Shown: positions 56,113 through 64,000 of the stretch, piece after piece | Layout of the letters: every line of letters starts with the position of its first letter | Position numbering within the stretch: position 1 is the stretch's first letter | Source: Parabacteroides sp. AM08-6 | GTDB lineage: Bacteria; Bacteroidota; Bacteroidia; Bacteroidales; Tannerellaceae | Assembly (NCBI RefSeq): GCF_003473295.1 | Contig: NZ_QRMP01000006.1 | Span: forward strand, 52,327-116,326 | Direction of reading: 5' to 3' | Length of the DNA stretch: 64,000 nt | Notes under the pieces: generated by a model | Seen by the model: only the letters and a program-made list of their open reading frames with translations | Databases searched by the model: none | Told to the model about the DNA's origin: nothing | Translations under genes and position numbers: made by a program

Positions 56113-57633
56113 ATGCACGAGAAACTTATTATTCTTGATTTCGGCTCGCAAACAACTCAACTGATAGGGCGTAGAGTCCGTGAGTTGAATATGTATTGCG
56201 AGATTGTCCCTTACAACAAATTTCCGCACGATGCCACAGATGTCAAAGGAGTCATTCTTTCCGGAAGTCCTTACTCAGTGTACGACACCAATGCTTTTAA
56301 AGCAGATTTAAGCGAAATTCGAGGAAAATATCCAGTCTTGGGTATCTGTTACGGAGCACAATTCATGGCATATACATCCGGAGGAAATGTGGAACCAGCC
56401 AATTCCCGCGAATATGGACGTGCCAACCTCACACAGGTTAACAGTGAAGATGCTTTATTAAAAGACATCAATATCGGTTCTCAAATCTGGATGTCACACG
56501 GAGACACAATAACCGTTCTTCCCGAAAATTTCAAAATTATCGCCAGCACAGACGATGTAAAAGCCGCCGCTTATCATGTCGAAGGCGAACAAACTTGGGG
56601 AGTGCAATTCCATCCGGAAGTTTTCCATACCGTCGACGGAACTAAATTATTAGACAATTTCCTGAATATTTGTGGATGCGCAAAAGACTGGACACCCGCA
56701 TCTTTCATCGAATCGACAGTAGCCGAACTGAAAGAAAAATTGGGAGATGATAAAGTAATCCTTGCTCTTTCGGGAGGGGTAGATTCTTCCGTAACTGCCG
56801 TTCTGCTGAATAAAGCAATCGGTAAAAACCTGACTTGTATTTTCGTCGACCACGGATTGTTGCGTAAGAATGAATTCGAAAACGTAATGAAGGATTACGA
56901 GCACTTGGGTCTGAACGTTATCGGTGTCAATGCGAAAGACAAATTCTATAAAGAATTGGCAGGAGTAACCGAACCGGAAAAGAAACGGAAAATTATCGGC
57001 AAAGGTTTCATCGAAGTATTCGACCAGGAAGCCCACAAGCTGAAAGATATAAAATGGCTGGGACAAGGCACTATTTATCCTGATGTGATTGAATCCCTGT
57101 CTATTACAGGCACTGTCATCAAAAGTCATCATAACGTAGGCGGTCTGCCGAAGGAAATGAACCTGAAATTGGTAGAACCGCTTCGCCTTCTTTTCAAGGA
57201 TGAAGTCCGTCGCGTAGGCATGGAACTGGGTATGCAACCGCATTTGATTAAACGTCATCCGTTCCCGGGTCCGGGTCTGGGTATCCGTATCTTAGGTGAT
57301 ATCACTCCTGAAAAAGTCCGTATCTTGCAAGACGCCGATGATATTTATATGTCGTTGATGCGTGAATGGGGATTGTATGACAAGATTTGGCAAGCCGGAG
57401 TTATCCTGCTTCCTATCCAATCTGTCGGCGTAATGGGTGATGAACGGACTTACGAAAACACCGTTGCTCTGCGTGCCGTAACATCGACCGATGCCATGAC
57501 TGCTGATTGGGCACAACTACCTTACGAATTTCTGGCGAAAGTCTCCAACGAAATCATTAATAAGGTAAAAGGCGTAAACCGCGTTGTGTACGATATCAGC
57601 TCCAAACCCCCGGCAACAATCGAGTGGGAATAA
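56113..57633 (+). CDS. guaA: GMP synthase (glutamine-hydrolysing)
   Basis: GuaA turns XMP into GMP. The start is ATG 56113 ([20 protein letters not shown]), because the longer frame begins in the -7 box; this gives 506 residues. The amidotransferase triad is intact: Cys in GICYGAQ near residue 79, His and Glu in QFHPE near residue 166. The synthetase loop ALSGGVDSS is near residue 219 and the end reads PPATIEWE. Confidence 0.96.
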   Translation: MHEKLIILDFGSQTTQLIGRRVRELNMYCEIVPYNKFPHDATDVKGVILSGSPYSVYDTNAFKADLSEIRGKYPVLGICYGAQFMAYTSGGNVEPANSREYGRANLTQVNSEDALLKDINIGSQIWMSHGDTITVLPENFKIIASTDDVKAAAYHVEGEQTWGVQFHPEVFHTVDGTKLLDNFLNICGCAKDWTPASFIESTVAELKEKLGDDKVILALSGGVDSSVTAVLLNKAIGKNLTCIFVDHGLLRKNEFENVMKDYEHLGLNVIGVNAKDKFYKELAGVTEPEKKRKIIGKGFIEVFDQEAHKLKDIKWLGQGTIYPDVIESLSITGTVIKSHHNVGGLPKEMNLKLVEPLRLLFKDEVRRVGMELGMQPHLIKRHPFPGPGLGIRILGDITPEKVRILQDADDIYMSLMREWGLYDKIWQAGVILLPIQSVGVMGDERTYENTVALRAVTSTDAMTADWAQLPYEFLAKVSNEIINKVKGVNRVVYDISSKPPATIEWE

Positions 57634-57682
57634 GAACACAACAAATTAATCTAACAACAACATAAATTCAGGAAAAAATACG

Positions 57683-58990
57683 ATGAAACAGGATATGATC
57701 GTAATTTTAGATTTAGGCAGCCATGAAAACACGACACTGGCTAGAGCTATTCGTGCACTCGGTGTCTACAGTGAAATTTATCCGCATGATATTACCGTTA
57801 AGGAATTGCATGCGCTGCCGAATGTAAAAGGCATTATTATCAACGGTGGTCCGAACAATGTAATCGACGGTATTGCCATTGATGTGGACCCGGCTATTTA
57901 TTCCGCAGGTATTCCTGTTATAGCAGCCGGTCACGATAAAGCTAGATGCGAAGTCAAACTCGCAGCATTTTCCGATGATGTAGAGGCTATCAAAGAAAAC
58001 GTAAAATCGTTTGTTTTTGATACTTGCAAAGCTGAAGCAAACTGGAATATGACGAATTTCGTTAACGACCAGATAGAACTCATCCGTCGTCAGGTAGGCG
58101 ACAAAAAAGTTTTGTTGGCCCTATCCGGAGGTGTAGATAGTTCGGTTGTTGCCGCGTTACTTTTCAAAGCTATCGGCGACAAATTGGTATGCGTGCATGT
58201 CAATCACGGTTTGATGCGCAAAGGCGAATCAGAAGCTGTTATCGAAATATTCAAGAATAAGCTAAACGTAAATCTGGTGTATGTAGATGCGACCGACCGT
58301 TTCCTGAATAAGCTGGCAAATGTAGCCGATCCTGAACAAAAACGTAAAATCATCGGTGGTGAGTTCATCCGTGTATTCGAAGAAGAAGCCCGCAAGCTCG
58401 ATGGTATCGATTTTTTGGGACAAGGAACCATCTATCCTGACATTGTAGAAAGTGGGACAAAGACTGCAAAAATGGTCAAATCACACCATAATGTAGGTGG
58501 TCTGCCTGATGATTTGCAATTCCAATTAGTGGAACCCTTGCGTCAGTTATTCAAGGACGAAGTACGTGCCTGCGGTGTAGAACTGGGCTTACCTTACGAG
58601 ATGGTTTACCGCCAGCCGTTCCCCGGTCCCGGATTGGGTGTACGCTGCTTGGGCGCTATCACGCGCGACCGTCTGGAGGCCGTACGTGAAGCTGATGCAA
58701 TCCTTCAAGAAGAATTCCGGAATGCCGGATTAGACAAAAAAGTATGGCAATATTTTACTGTCGTTCCTGACTTCAAATCGGTAGGTGTCAGAGACAATGC
58801 CCGTTCATTCGAATGGCCTGTTATCATCCGTGCCGTCAATACGGTGGATGCCATGACTGCGACTATCGAACCGATTGACTGGCCCATCTTGATGAAAATC
58901 ACGGACCGTATCCTGAAAGAGGTGAAAAACGTAAACCGCGTTTGCTACGACATGTCTCCCAAACCGAATGCAACAATCGAGTGGGAATAA
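57683..58990 (+). CDS. GuaA paralogue with degenerate amidotransferase half
   Basis: The 435 residues carry a complete synthetase part: [14 protein letters not shown] near residue 147, [38 protein letters not shown] and the end PNATIEWE. The N-terminal domain is about 72 residues shorter than in the neighbouring GuaA. It keeps IIINGGPNNV but reads AAGHDKARCE where GICYG should be, and the HPE motif is absent. It therefore cannot use glutamine itself. It may use free ammonia, or ammonia from a partner such as the first GuaA. It lies 49 nt downstream of guaA and ends at a terminator. Confidence 0.85.
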   Translation: MKQDMIVILDLGSHENTTLARAIRALGVYSEIYPHDITVKELHALPNVKGIIINGGPNNVIDGIAIDVDPAIYSAGIPVIAAGHDKARCEVKLAAFSDDVEAIKENVKSFVFDTCKAEANWNMTNFVNDQIELIRRQVGDKKVLLALSGGVDSSVVAALLFKAIGDKLVCVHVNHGLMRKGESEAVIEIFKNKLNVNLVYVDATDRFLNKLANVADPEQKRKIIGGEFIRVFEEEARKLDGIDFLGQGTIYPDIVESGTKTAKMVKSHHNVGGLPDDLQFQLVEPLRQLFKDEVRACGVELGLPYEMVYRQPFPGPGLGVRCLGAITRDRLEAVREADAILQEEFRNAGLDKKVWQYFTVVPDFKSVGVRDNARSFEWPVIIRAVNTVDAMTATIEPIDWPILMKITDRILKEVKNVNRVCYDMSPKPNATIEWE

Positions 58991-59011
58991 AAATCATAAA
59001 AACAGAAAAAA

Positions 59012-59047
59012 GTGTATCCGAAATAATTTCAGATACACTTTTTTTGT
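59012..59047. terminator. intrinsic terminator after the guaA pair
   Basis: Two paired blocks, GTGTATC with GATACAC and GAAAT with ATTTC, form a 27-nt hairpin (59012-59038) with a run of T behind it and A in front. It separates the convergent guaA and rsmE transcripts. Confidence 0.8.
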
Positions 59048-59077
59048 TTTTTCTTCTTCTCAATCGCTTAAACTATT

Positions 59078-59776
59078 TCATTGATTCAACACATGTATGG
59101 TATGACAAGCAACCAAAGCCGCAGTCTCGGTACGCAATCTGCTTTCACCCAACGAGATCGGTTCAAAACCGTTTTTCAAAGCCAAATCAATTTCTTCCGG
59201 ACTAAAATCTCCCTCCGGACCAATCAGAATCAAGGCATTTTCACAGGGATGATAAATTTGCTTTAGCAACTTCTTATCCGTTTCCTCACAATGCGCTATA
59301 AATTTACGTCCGTCGAAAGGCCGATTGACAAAGGTACGGAAATCCGTCATCCCGTTCAGTTCCGGTAAAGTCGCTTTTTGCGACTGTTTCATAGCACTCA
59401 CCAGAATCTTCTCCAAACGGGCAGGTTTAATCTCTTTGCGCTCGGAAAAGCGACAATTCAAACAAGTAATAGCATCAATACCTATTTCAGTTGCCTTTTC
59501 GGCAAACCATTCCATACGATCCATATTCTTAGTCGGTGCCACAGCTATATGCAAAAAGAAATTCCACAAAGGAGGCTGTTGCCAACTTTCCAAAATCGTT
59601 ACTTCACAATGTTTCGGATGCGCCCGGCTGATAGCAGCCTTATAAAAAGAACCTTTGCCATCCGTCAATAAAATTTCATTCCCCTCCGTCAAGCGGAGAA
59701 CACGGATACAATGCCCGGCTTCCTCCTCCGGAAGCTCCGGACGAATCAGAATATCCGGTGTATAAAATATCTGCAC
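59078..59776 (-). CDS. rsmE: 16S rRNA (uracil-1498-N3) methyltransferase
   Basis: RsmE methylates U1498 of 16S rRNA with SAM. The 232 residues show the SPOUT knot of the family near the end: ILIGPEGDFSPEEI followed by ISLGESRLRTETAAL. The N-terminal PUA-like part ends in HCEVTILESWQQP. It is the third gene of an operon with the bifunctional nuclease and NupC genes, 34 nt after nupC. Confidence 0.92.
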   Translation of the reverse strand: MQIFYTPDILIRPELPEEEAGHCIRVLRLTEGNEILLTDGKGSFYKAAISRAHPKHCEVTILESWQQPPLWNFFLHIAVAPTKNMDRMEWFAEKATEIGIDAITCLNCRFSERKEIKPARLEKILVSAMKQSQKATLPELNGMTDFRTFVNRPFDGRKFIAHCEETDKKLLKQIYHPCENALILIGPEGDFSPEEIDLALKNGFEPISLGESRLRTETAALVACHTIHVLNQ

Positions 59777-59810
59777 AGCTAATACTTAATTTTCAATTCT
59801 TAATTCTCTA

Positions 59811-61127
59811 TCATCCGAGTATCATACCTATAATCGTTGCCGACAAAACAGAGACCAATGCCCCGCCAATCATGGCAGGCACCCCAAACCGAGTTATCAG
59901 CTCTCTCTTTTCAGGAGCCAAAACCCCCATTCCTCCCAGTAAAATACCAATGGAAGAGATATTCGCAAAACCACATAATATATACGTAGACATCAACACG
60001 GATTTCTGGTACATAAACAAACCGGCATCCTTCCACTCCTGCAATTGAAAATAAGCTACAAATTCATTCAGGATAGTTTTCTGCCCCAATAAAGAACCGA
60101 CCAACATGATATCTTGATACGGAACTCCTATCAACCACATAAATGGCGACAAAATCACGCCCAGGATAAACTGAAAAGTCAAGCCTTCCGCCTTGCCGCC
60201 CGTAATAGAGCTAATCCATTCATTCAAACCGGTATAACGGCCAATTACCCCTTCCAAGAGATAATTAGCCAAAGCGACCAACGCAATAAAGACCAACAAC
60301 ATAGCCGCAATATTCACCATCAGCCTTACCCCAGTTGCCGTTCCGGCAGCCAGCGCGTCAAGCATTGTCGACTGTTTGCCGATTTTCTCCATCTTAACCA
60401 ACCGGTCATCAGCCGGTTCTGTCTGCGGACATAATATTTTAGCCATCACAATAGACCCTGGAGCAGCCATCAACGAAGCTGAAAGCAAATGTTTGGCAAA
60501 CAACACTTTTGCGATAGGGTCACCTCCGGCCAGCATGCCGATATAAGTTCCCATCACTGTTCCGGCAATCGTTCCCATACCGGAAACCATTACCAAAAAT
60601 ATTTCAGAACGGTTCATAGCCGGAAGATAATTCTTAATTAGAACCGGCGACTCCGTCATTCCCATAAACACATTTCCGGAAGTAACCAAGCCCTCAGCTC
60701 CGGATATGTTCATAAAACGGCGTAACACCCACGAAAAAGCACCGACTACCCGCTGAATAATTCCCCAGTGATAAAAAAGGGAAACCAATGCAGAAAAGAA
60801 TATTACCACAGGTAAGGAATTCAGTAGAAAAATAAATCCTTGACTATTTGTCACCAACGGACCTAATAGGAAAGCTACTCCAGCTTGCGTAAAATCCATC
60901 AGTTTGATAAAAGCTTTTCCTATCCACTCTAAAGCCGTTCCAACAAAAGGCACGTATAGAACAGCCAAAGCGAAAATAAGCTGCATAAACAAACCTCCGG
61001 CCACCAATTTCCAGTCCACCCGTTTCCGGTCGTAACTCAAACACCAAGCCACTCCAATAATCGTAGCGATTCCCAATACCCCCCGTAATAAAGATTCGAG
61101 GCTAAAACCCAATTGTTCTTCTATCAT
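59811..61127 (-). CDS. NupC-type nucleoside transporter
   Basis: The 438 residues form about ten membrane helices with the order of concentrative nucleoside transporters: an N-terminal helix pair, the gate stretch SALVSLFYHWGIIQRVVGAF, VFMGMTESPVLIKNYLPAMN, GTIAGTVMGTYIGMLAGG, and the C-terminal GFANISSIGILLGGMGVLAP. It should take up nucleosides with Na+ or H+. Its start overlaps the upstream gene as ATGA (61124-61127). Confidence 0.9.
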   Translation of the reverse strand: MIEEQLGFSLESLLRGVLGIATIIGVAWCLSYDRKRVDWKLVAGGLFMQLIFALAVLYVPFVGTALEWIGKAFIKLMDFTQAGVAFLLGPLVTNSQGFIFLLNSLPVVIFFSALVSLFYHWGIIQRVVGAFSWVLRRFMNISGAEGLVTSGNVFMGMTESPVLIKNYLPAMNRSEIFLVMVSGMGTIAGTVMGTYIGMLAGGDPIAKVLFAKHLLSASLMAAPGSIVMAKILCPQTEPADDRLVKMEKIGKQSTMLDALAAGTATGVRLMVNIAAMLLVFIALVALANYLLEGVIGRYTGLNEWISSITGGKAEGLTFQFILGVILSPFMWLIGVPYQDIMLVGSLLGQKTILNEFVAYFQLQEWKDAGLFMYQKSVLMSTYILCGFANISSIGILLGGMGVLAPEKRELITRFGVPAMIGGALVSVLSATIIGMILG

Positions 61128-61756
61128 GTAGTTTTATCCTCCTCTTCCCTACGGCGTATTTCATCCTTATACATTTTGGCAAATTCATAATTCTCGTCCG
61201 ATATAGCATCTTCAAGACGTTCCGACAATTCTTCCTCATCCAGCAAGGACAACCACTTTTTCAACTGAACCTCATCCTTTATATCTTCAGGCTCCAAGTC
61301 CAAAATAAACTCATCGTCATCTTTTTCCTCTATTGCCATAGCCTCTTCCAGCACGACACCACATTCCGCTACTATATCGGGAGTTGTATAAATATCACAT
61401 TTTACTCGCAGAGCAATGGCTATCGCATCCGAAGTTCGCGAATCCAACCGTATCTGACTGCTTCCATCGTCAAAAAGCAATTCCGAATAAAATACCCCAT
61501 CCTCAAATTTATAAATAAAGACCTCTCGCAACCGGACACCGAATGCCTGTGCAAAAGATGCAAATAAATCATGGGTCAAAGGACGGGGAGGCGTAATATG
61601 CTCCAACGCAATTGCAATAGACTGGGCCTCCGAAGTCCCAACAATAATAGGTATGCGACGAGTTCCCTGTTCTTCAGCTAAAATCAGGGCATAAGCTCCG
61701 GACTGTATCTGACTATTCGTCAATCCTTGTACTCGTAGTTTTATTCTTGTATCCAC
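61124..61756 (-). CDS. bifunctional nuclease-domain protein with UVR motif
   Basis: The 210 residues hold a BFN/DUF151 domain at about residues 1-140 (VQGLTNSQIQSGAYALILAE, RIPIIVGTSEAQSIAIALEH, LDSRTSDAIAIALRVKCDIY) and a UVR-like helix pair at the end (LSERLEDAISDENYEFAKMY, then KDEIRRRE). Plant BFN proteins have nuclease activity; the bacterial role is unproven. The start codon is GTG at 61756. A TACTTTTG box lies 28 nt upstream. Confidence 0.85.
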   Translation of the reverse strand: MDTRIKLRVQGLTNSQIQSGAYALILAEEQGTRRIPIIVGTSEAQSIAIALEHITPPRPLTHDLFASFAQAFGVRLREVFIYKFEDGVFYSELLFDDGSSQIRLDSRTSDAIAIALRVKCDIYTTPDIVAECGVVLEEAMAIEEKDDDEFILDLEPEDIKDEVQLKKWLSLLDEEELSERLEDAISDENYEFAKMYKDEIRRREEEDKTT

Positions 61757-61783
61757 AACAAATCATTTTATTTAGTCAATATA

Positions 61784-61791
61784 CAAAAGTA
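61784..61791 (-). promoter_or_regulatory. -7 box of the BFN-nupC-rsmE operon
   Basis: TACTTTTG on the minus strand matches TAnnTTTG, 28 nt upstream of the GTG start. Confidence 0.55.
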
Positions 61792-61836
61792 ATATTATTT
61801 CAGGATTTATGATACAAAAAAGAGAGGAAGGTCTAT

Positions 61837-61905
61837 AAAAAAAGGCTATCCGTCACGGACAGCCAATCTTCATTGCTAACCTTAAATCTAATACCATGAA
61901 AAACA
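61837..61905 (-). ncRNA. candidate small RNA, copy B (promoter, conserved block, terminator)
   Basis: On the minus strand a TATATTTG box (61911-61918) is followed by GTGTTTTTCATGGTATTAGA (about 61886-61905), a short linker, a 9-bp stem (61844-61852 with 61856-61864) and seven T. The RNA would be about 68 nt. The same block and a terminator occur at 22945-23018. The transcript would end 46 nt before the -7 box of the BFN operon. Confidence 0.45.
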
Positions 61906-61910
61906 CAGTG

Positions 61911-61918
61911 CAAATATA
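61911..61918 (-). promoter_or_regulatory. -7 box of candidate small RNA copy B
   Basis: TATATTTG matches TAnnTTTG and lies 6 nt before the conserved block. Confidence 0.5.
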
Positions 61919-62024
61919 GCCATTTTATGTTATATAGCATAGTTTTACGGCATAAACATTCAAGATTTAGTATTATTTCAATAAAGTAATCGCTTGTTTA
62001 ATAGCCATTAACAAATCATTGGGT

Positions 62025-62963
62025 TCAGGATGGCTGGAGAATTTGATTTTTTAAATAATCTTCTACCTGGTTAAATGTCACATCCTTCAAGAGTACTTTT
62101 TTATCCTTATCCAACAAATAAAGCGTCGGTATCGCCTTCAAATCGTACACCTCATCATTTCTGAGACTGATTGTTTCATCATACGAATTTATCCAACTTG
62201 CAGGCATATAGGAGATATGATTTTTCCAAGCCGTCAAATCCTCGTCCGGATAAACAGCCAATATTTTCAGTTCCTTATTTTTAATTTTCCCATTTATAAA
62301 TTCCGAAGCAGCCAGCCGGTCTGTAATTTCCTTACAGGCAGGACAATCCGGATTATAAAAGAATAAAATCAAATAAGGAGCTTTGACTCCATACAAAGTA
62401 CCTTTTCTTCCATTGGCTAATGTATAAGTAAAATCGGAAGCCAACTCCCCCGGTCTGTTTTTTAAAGCCAGTTCGAGCAAACTCGCAGGACGAATTTTAC
62501 TGACCTCATCCAAAACGCCGGCATCAAGTGTAGCTTGTAATACAGAGATATATAAAGTTTCATTGCGCATCGGAGAGTTCGGTTCGTACAAATACTTTTC
62601 ATACATCCCGGTAAAATAAGCAAACATACTACTATCAGCCTGTGCTTTATTCAACATATTTTTTATAGACGAAGCCGCTACTTCGGGTGAAGCATATCGC
62701 ATAATGTCAATATAATTGGCAAGAGCTTGTTCGGTCACCTCCGGCAAATGTATATACGCTGTATCGGTAAAATCAAATTTATCCCAATAATGCATCACCA
62801 AGTATTCAGCACGCTTATCCGGTTCTGTTATCACGCTCGGAACAGCAACCATTTCAAAAGTACGTTCCTTCGCACTTTCCTGCGTTTTTTGAGGTTTCTG
62901 CTGGCCACTACAGGCATTAAACATCAAAGAGAATGTAAGTAAAATAAATAATCTGACTATCAT
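62025..62963 (-). CDS. thioredoxin-fold lipoprotein (DUF5106/TlpA-like)
   Basis: The 312 residues have a lipoprotein signal (LFILLTFSLMFNACSGQ), a helical DUF5106-like part (about residues 40-170) and a thioredoxin-like domain with CPAC near residues 205-208 (LILFFYNPDCPACKEI) and the cis-Pro stretch LKAIPTLYLLDKD. It probably acts as a disulfide reductase or carrier in the periplasm. A TATATTTG box lies 20 nt upstream. Confidence 0.85.
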   Translation of the reverse strand: MIVRLFILLTFSLMFNACSGQQKPQKTQESAKERTFEMVAVPSVITEPDKRAEYLVMHYWDKFDFTDTAYIHLPEVTEQALANYIDIMRYASPEVAASSIKNMLNKAQADSSMFAYFTGMYEKYLYEPNSPMRNETLYISVLQATLDAGVLDEVSKIRPASLLELALKNRPGELASDFTYTLANGRKGTLYGVKAPYLILFFYNPDCPACKEITDRLAASEFINGKIKNKELKILAVYPDEDLTAWKNHISYMPASWINSYDETISLRNDEVYDLKAIPTLYLLDKDKKVLLKDVTFNQVEDYLKNQILQPS

Positions 62964-62983
62964 AGTATTATACTTTTGTAGTG

Positions 62984-62991
62984 CAAATATA
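62984..62991 (-). promoter_or_regulatory. -7 box of the thioredoxin-fold lipoprotein gene
   Basis: TATATTTG on the minus strand matches TAnnTTTG. Confidence 0.5.
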
Positions 62992-63169
62992 TAATATTCT
63001 TCCTGATAATATTCCCAAGGGCCTGTATTTTAAAAACTGCTTATCCGGACAATCTATAAATCCATTCATTTTTTAACTGATTGTTTTTCTGATTTTAAAG
63101 TAGTGTTACGGGAAGTGTGTAAACACATTTTATAAAATCAGCACTATCGATAAAAAACAGAAAATAACT

Positions 63170-63199
63170 TGAATATCAAAAAAATTATGATTTACTTTG
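63170..63199 (+). promoter_or_regulatory. possible promoter of the last gene
   Basis: TTG (63170-63172) and TTACTTTG (63192-63199, one mismatch to TAnnTTTG) are 19 nt apart. The leader of about 175 nt to the next ATG holds a 19-codon frame (63304-63363; it contains RAEDKPANEAAYIAKAMY) that may be a gene remnant. I see no other gene between 62992 and 63380. Confidence 0.35.
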
Positions 63200-63380
63200 T
63201 AAATAAGTCCTTTTGAAAGAGCTGTATTTGTAGAGATTAGAAAGAATGCGTTGATAAAACATTTTAAAGGAGATGTATTTGTAGGTTAACCGATGAGTTT
63301 ATGATGAGAGCCGAAGATAAACCGGCAAACGAAGCAGCTTATATTGCAAAAGCCATGTATTAACTTAATTACAAAACAAG

Positions 63381-64000
63381 ATGAAAAAACTATTTCTTGT
63401 ATTATTTACGATAAATATATTTATTGTAAACTGTTTTGCACAGACCAGACTGGAGTCGGCTGCAAAGATATTGGATATGGAGGTAAATTTGCCATCTTCC
63501 TATTCGGCTTCTCAAAATAAGGAGGGGATTTATGTTACCCCGGTATCGGATGAATCACCTTATCCGACTATCAAGCAAGACTACAGAAATGAACCATTTC
63601 ATGGGCCAACAGCTTTTAAGGTCTTTTTCGGAATGGTTGCTAGCATTCTACGCCATCAGGATACCGAATGTGTAGTTTTTATCTTTATGGGAGATGTTGC
63701 AATAAGTACCAAGGGCCTAATGTCTAAGAGACCTGATTTGTTTTCGTATGAAAGCTTAACTTTCAACAGAATAAAATGGGATTTTCAATATGGTAACAAA
63801 TACAAAGGGGCCAGTAAAAACGATATAAAAGACTTGAATGAAATGATAACCCATTATTCAAAGCATAAGGCTAAGAAAATGTTCAATACCAATTGGGCAG
63901 TCGAATATCCTTTCAATCTCTCTGGTGAGGTATATGAGAACAAATACAATATCTGCAAAGCCGTCGTTGCTAAAAAGGGGGAAAGAGATATGTTCCTGTA
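63381..64000 (+). CDS. secreted protein of unknown function, partial (3' end outside window)
   Basis: The frame starts at ATG 63381 and stays open to the window end (206 codons). It has a signal peptide (LFLVLFTINIFIVNCFAQ) ending in AQ, followed by a mixed domain (YVTPVSDESPYPTIKQDYRN, FIFMGDVAISTKGLMS, FNTNWAVEYPFNLSGEVYEN). I do not recognise the family. Confidence 0.7.
   Translation, partial: MKKLFLVLFTINIFIVNCFAQTRLESAAKILDMEVNLPSSYSASQNKEGIYVTPVSDESPYPTIKQDYRNEPFHGPTAFKVFFGMVASILRHQDTECVVFIFMGDVAISTKGLMSKRPDLFSYESLTFNRIKWDFQYGNKYKGASKNDIKDLNEMITHYSKHKAKKMFNTNWAVEYPFNLSGEVYENKYNICKAVVAKKGERDMFL

Noticed and set aside
56650..57258. 202-codon frame on the minus strand inside guaA
   Set aside because: It is antisense to conserved GuaA codons and has no family features.
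61990..62035. Short minus-strand frame after the thioredoxin-fold gene that contains HPEPNDLLMAIKQAITLLK
   Set aside because: It looks like a protein ending, but it is short, overlaps the end of a real gene in another frame and has no start.

Overview
The window looks like chromosome of a gut Bacteroidales bacterium, most likely Parabacteroides or a close relative. The reasons are SusC/SusD pairs, a FecR/ECF sigma pair, a type IX secretion (T9SS) sorting domain, GldB, and many promoters with the Bacteroidetes -7 box TAnnTTTG. The genus is inferred from gene content and was not tested. I saw no rRNA, tRNA, CRISPR array or intact insertion sequence.

Layout. Positions 1-5113 hold an AAA ATPase cut by the window edge, ilvE, an exported protein of unknown role and an exported glycerophosphodiesterase. 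Positions 5141-18540 are an accessory RHS polymorphic-toxin locus, all on the minus strand: an RHS/YD-repeat protein, a T9SS-sorted protein, a full RHS protein with a zinc-metallopeptidase-like tip, then a chain of displaced tip and candidate immunity genes in several stages of decay. Positions 18630-22946 hold an HU-like gene, metF, holB and gldB. Positions 23173-29913 are a three-gene SusC/SusD/lipoprotein locus whose promoter lies between inverted repeats that look like site-specific inversion sites. Positions 30030-32750 are lutABC. A roughly 500-bp nested palindrome (32786-33286) follows carB. carB, carA and a long purF follow on the minus strand.

The right half holds a sensor kinase (40082-42058), a second SusC/SusD pair with FecR anti-sigma and ECF sigma (42240-49367), and a TolC/HlyD/two-permease efflux operon without an ATPase gene. 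A Crp/Fnr-family gene lies beside that operon, with a perfect 18-bp palindrome between them. Then come a coiled-coil membrane protein, two tandem guaA genes (the second with a degenerate amidotransferase half), the operon for a bifunctional nuclease, NupC and RsmE, a thioredoxin-fold lipoprotein, and a secreted protein cut by the right edge.

How the parts work together. carA/carB/purF and the guaA pair are glutamine-dependent pyrimidine and purine steps. The RHS locus reads as a recombination-driven toxin-tip cassette: a 94-bp block just before the tip is identical in the main gene and the displaced copy, while the adjacent core sequence is visibly diverged. Two other non-coding items stand out: a pair of minus-strand elements, each a conserved 5' block followed by a terminator hairpin, which may be a small-RNA family; and the palindromic element after carB. 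All identifications come from reading the sequence. No database search was run.
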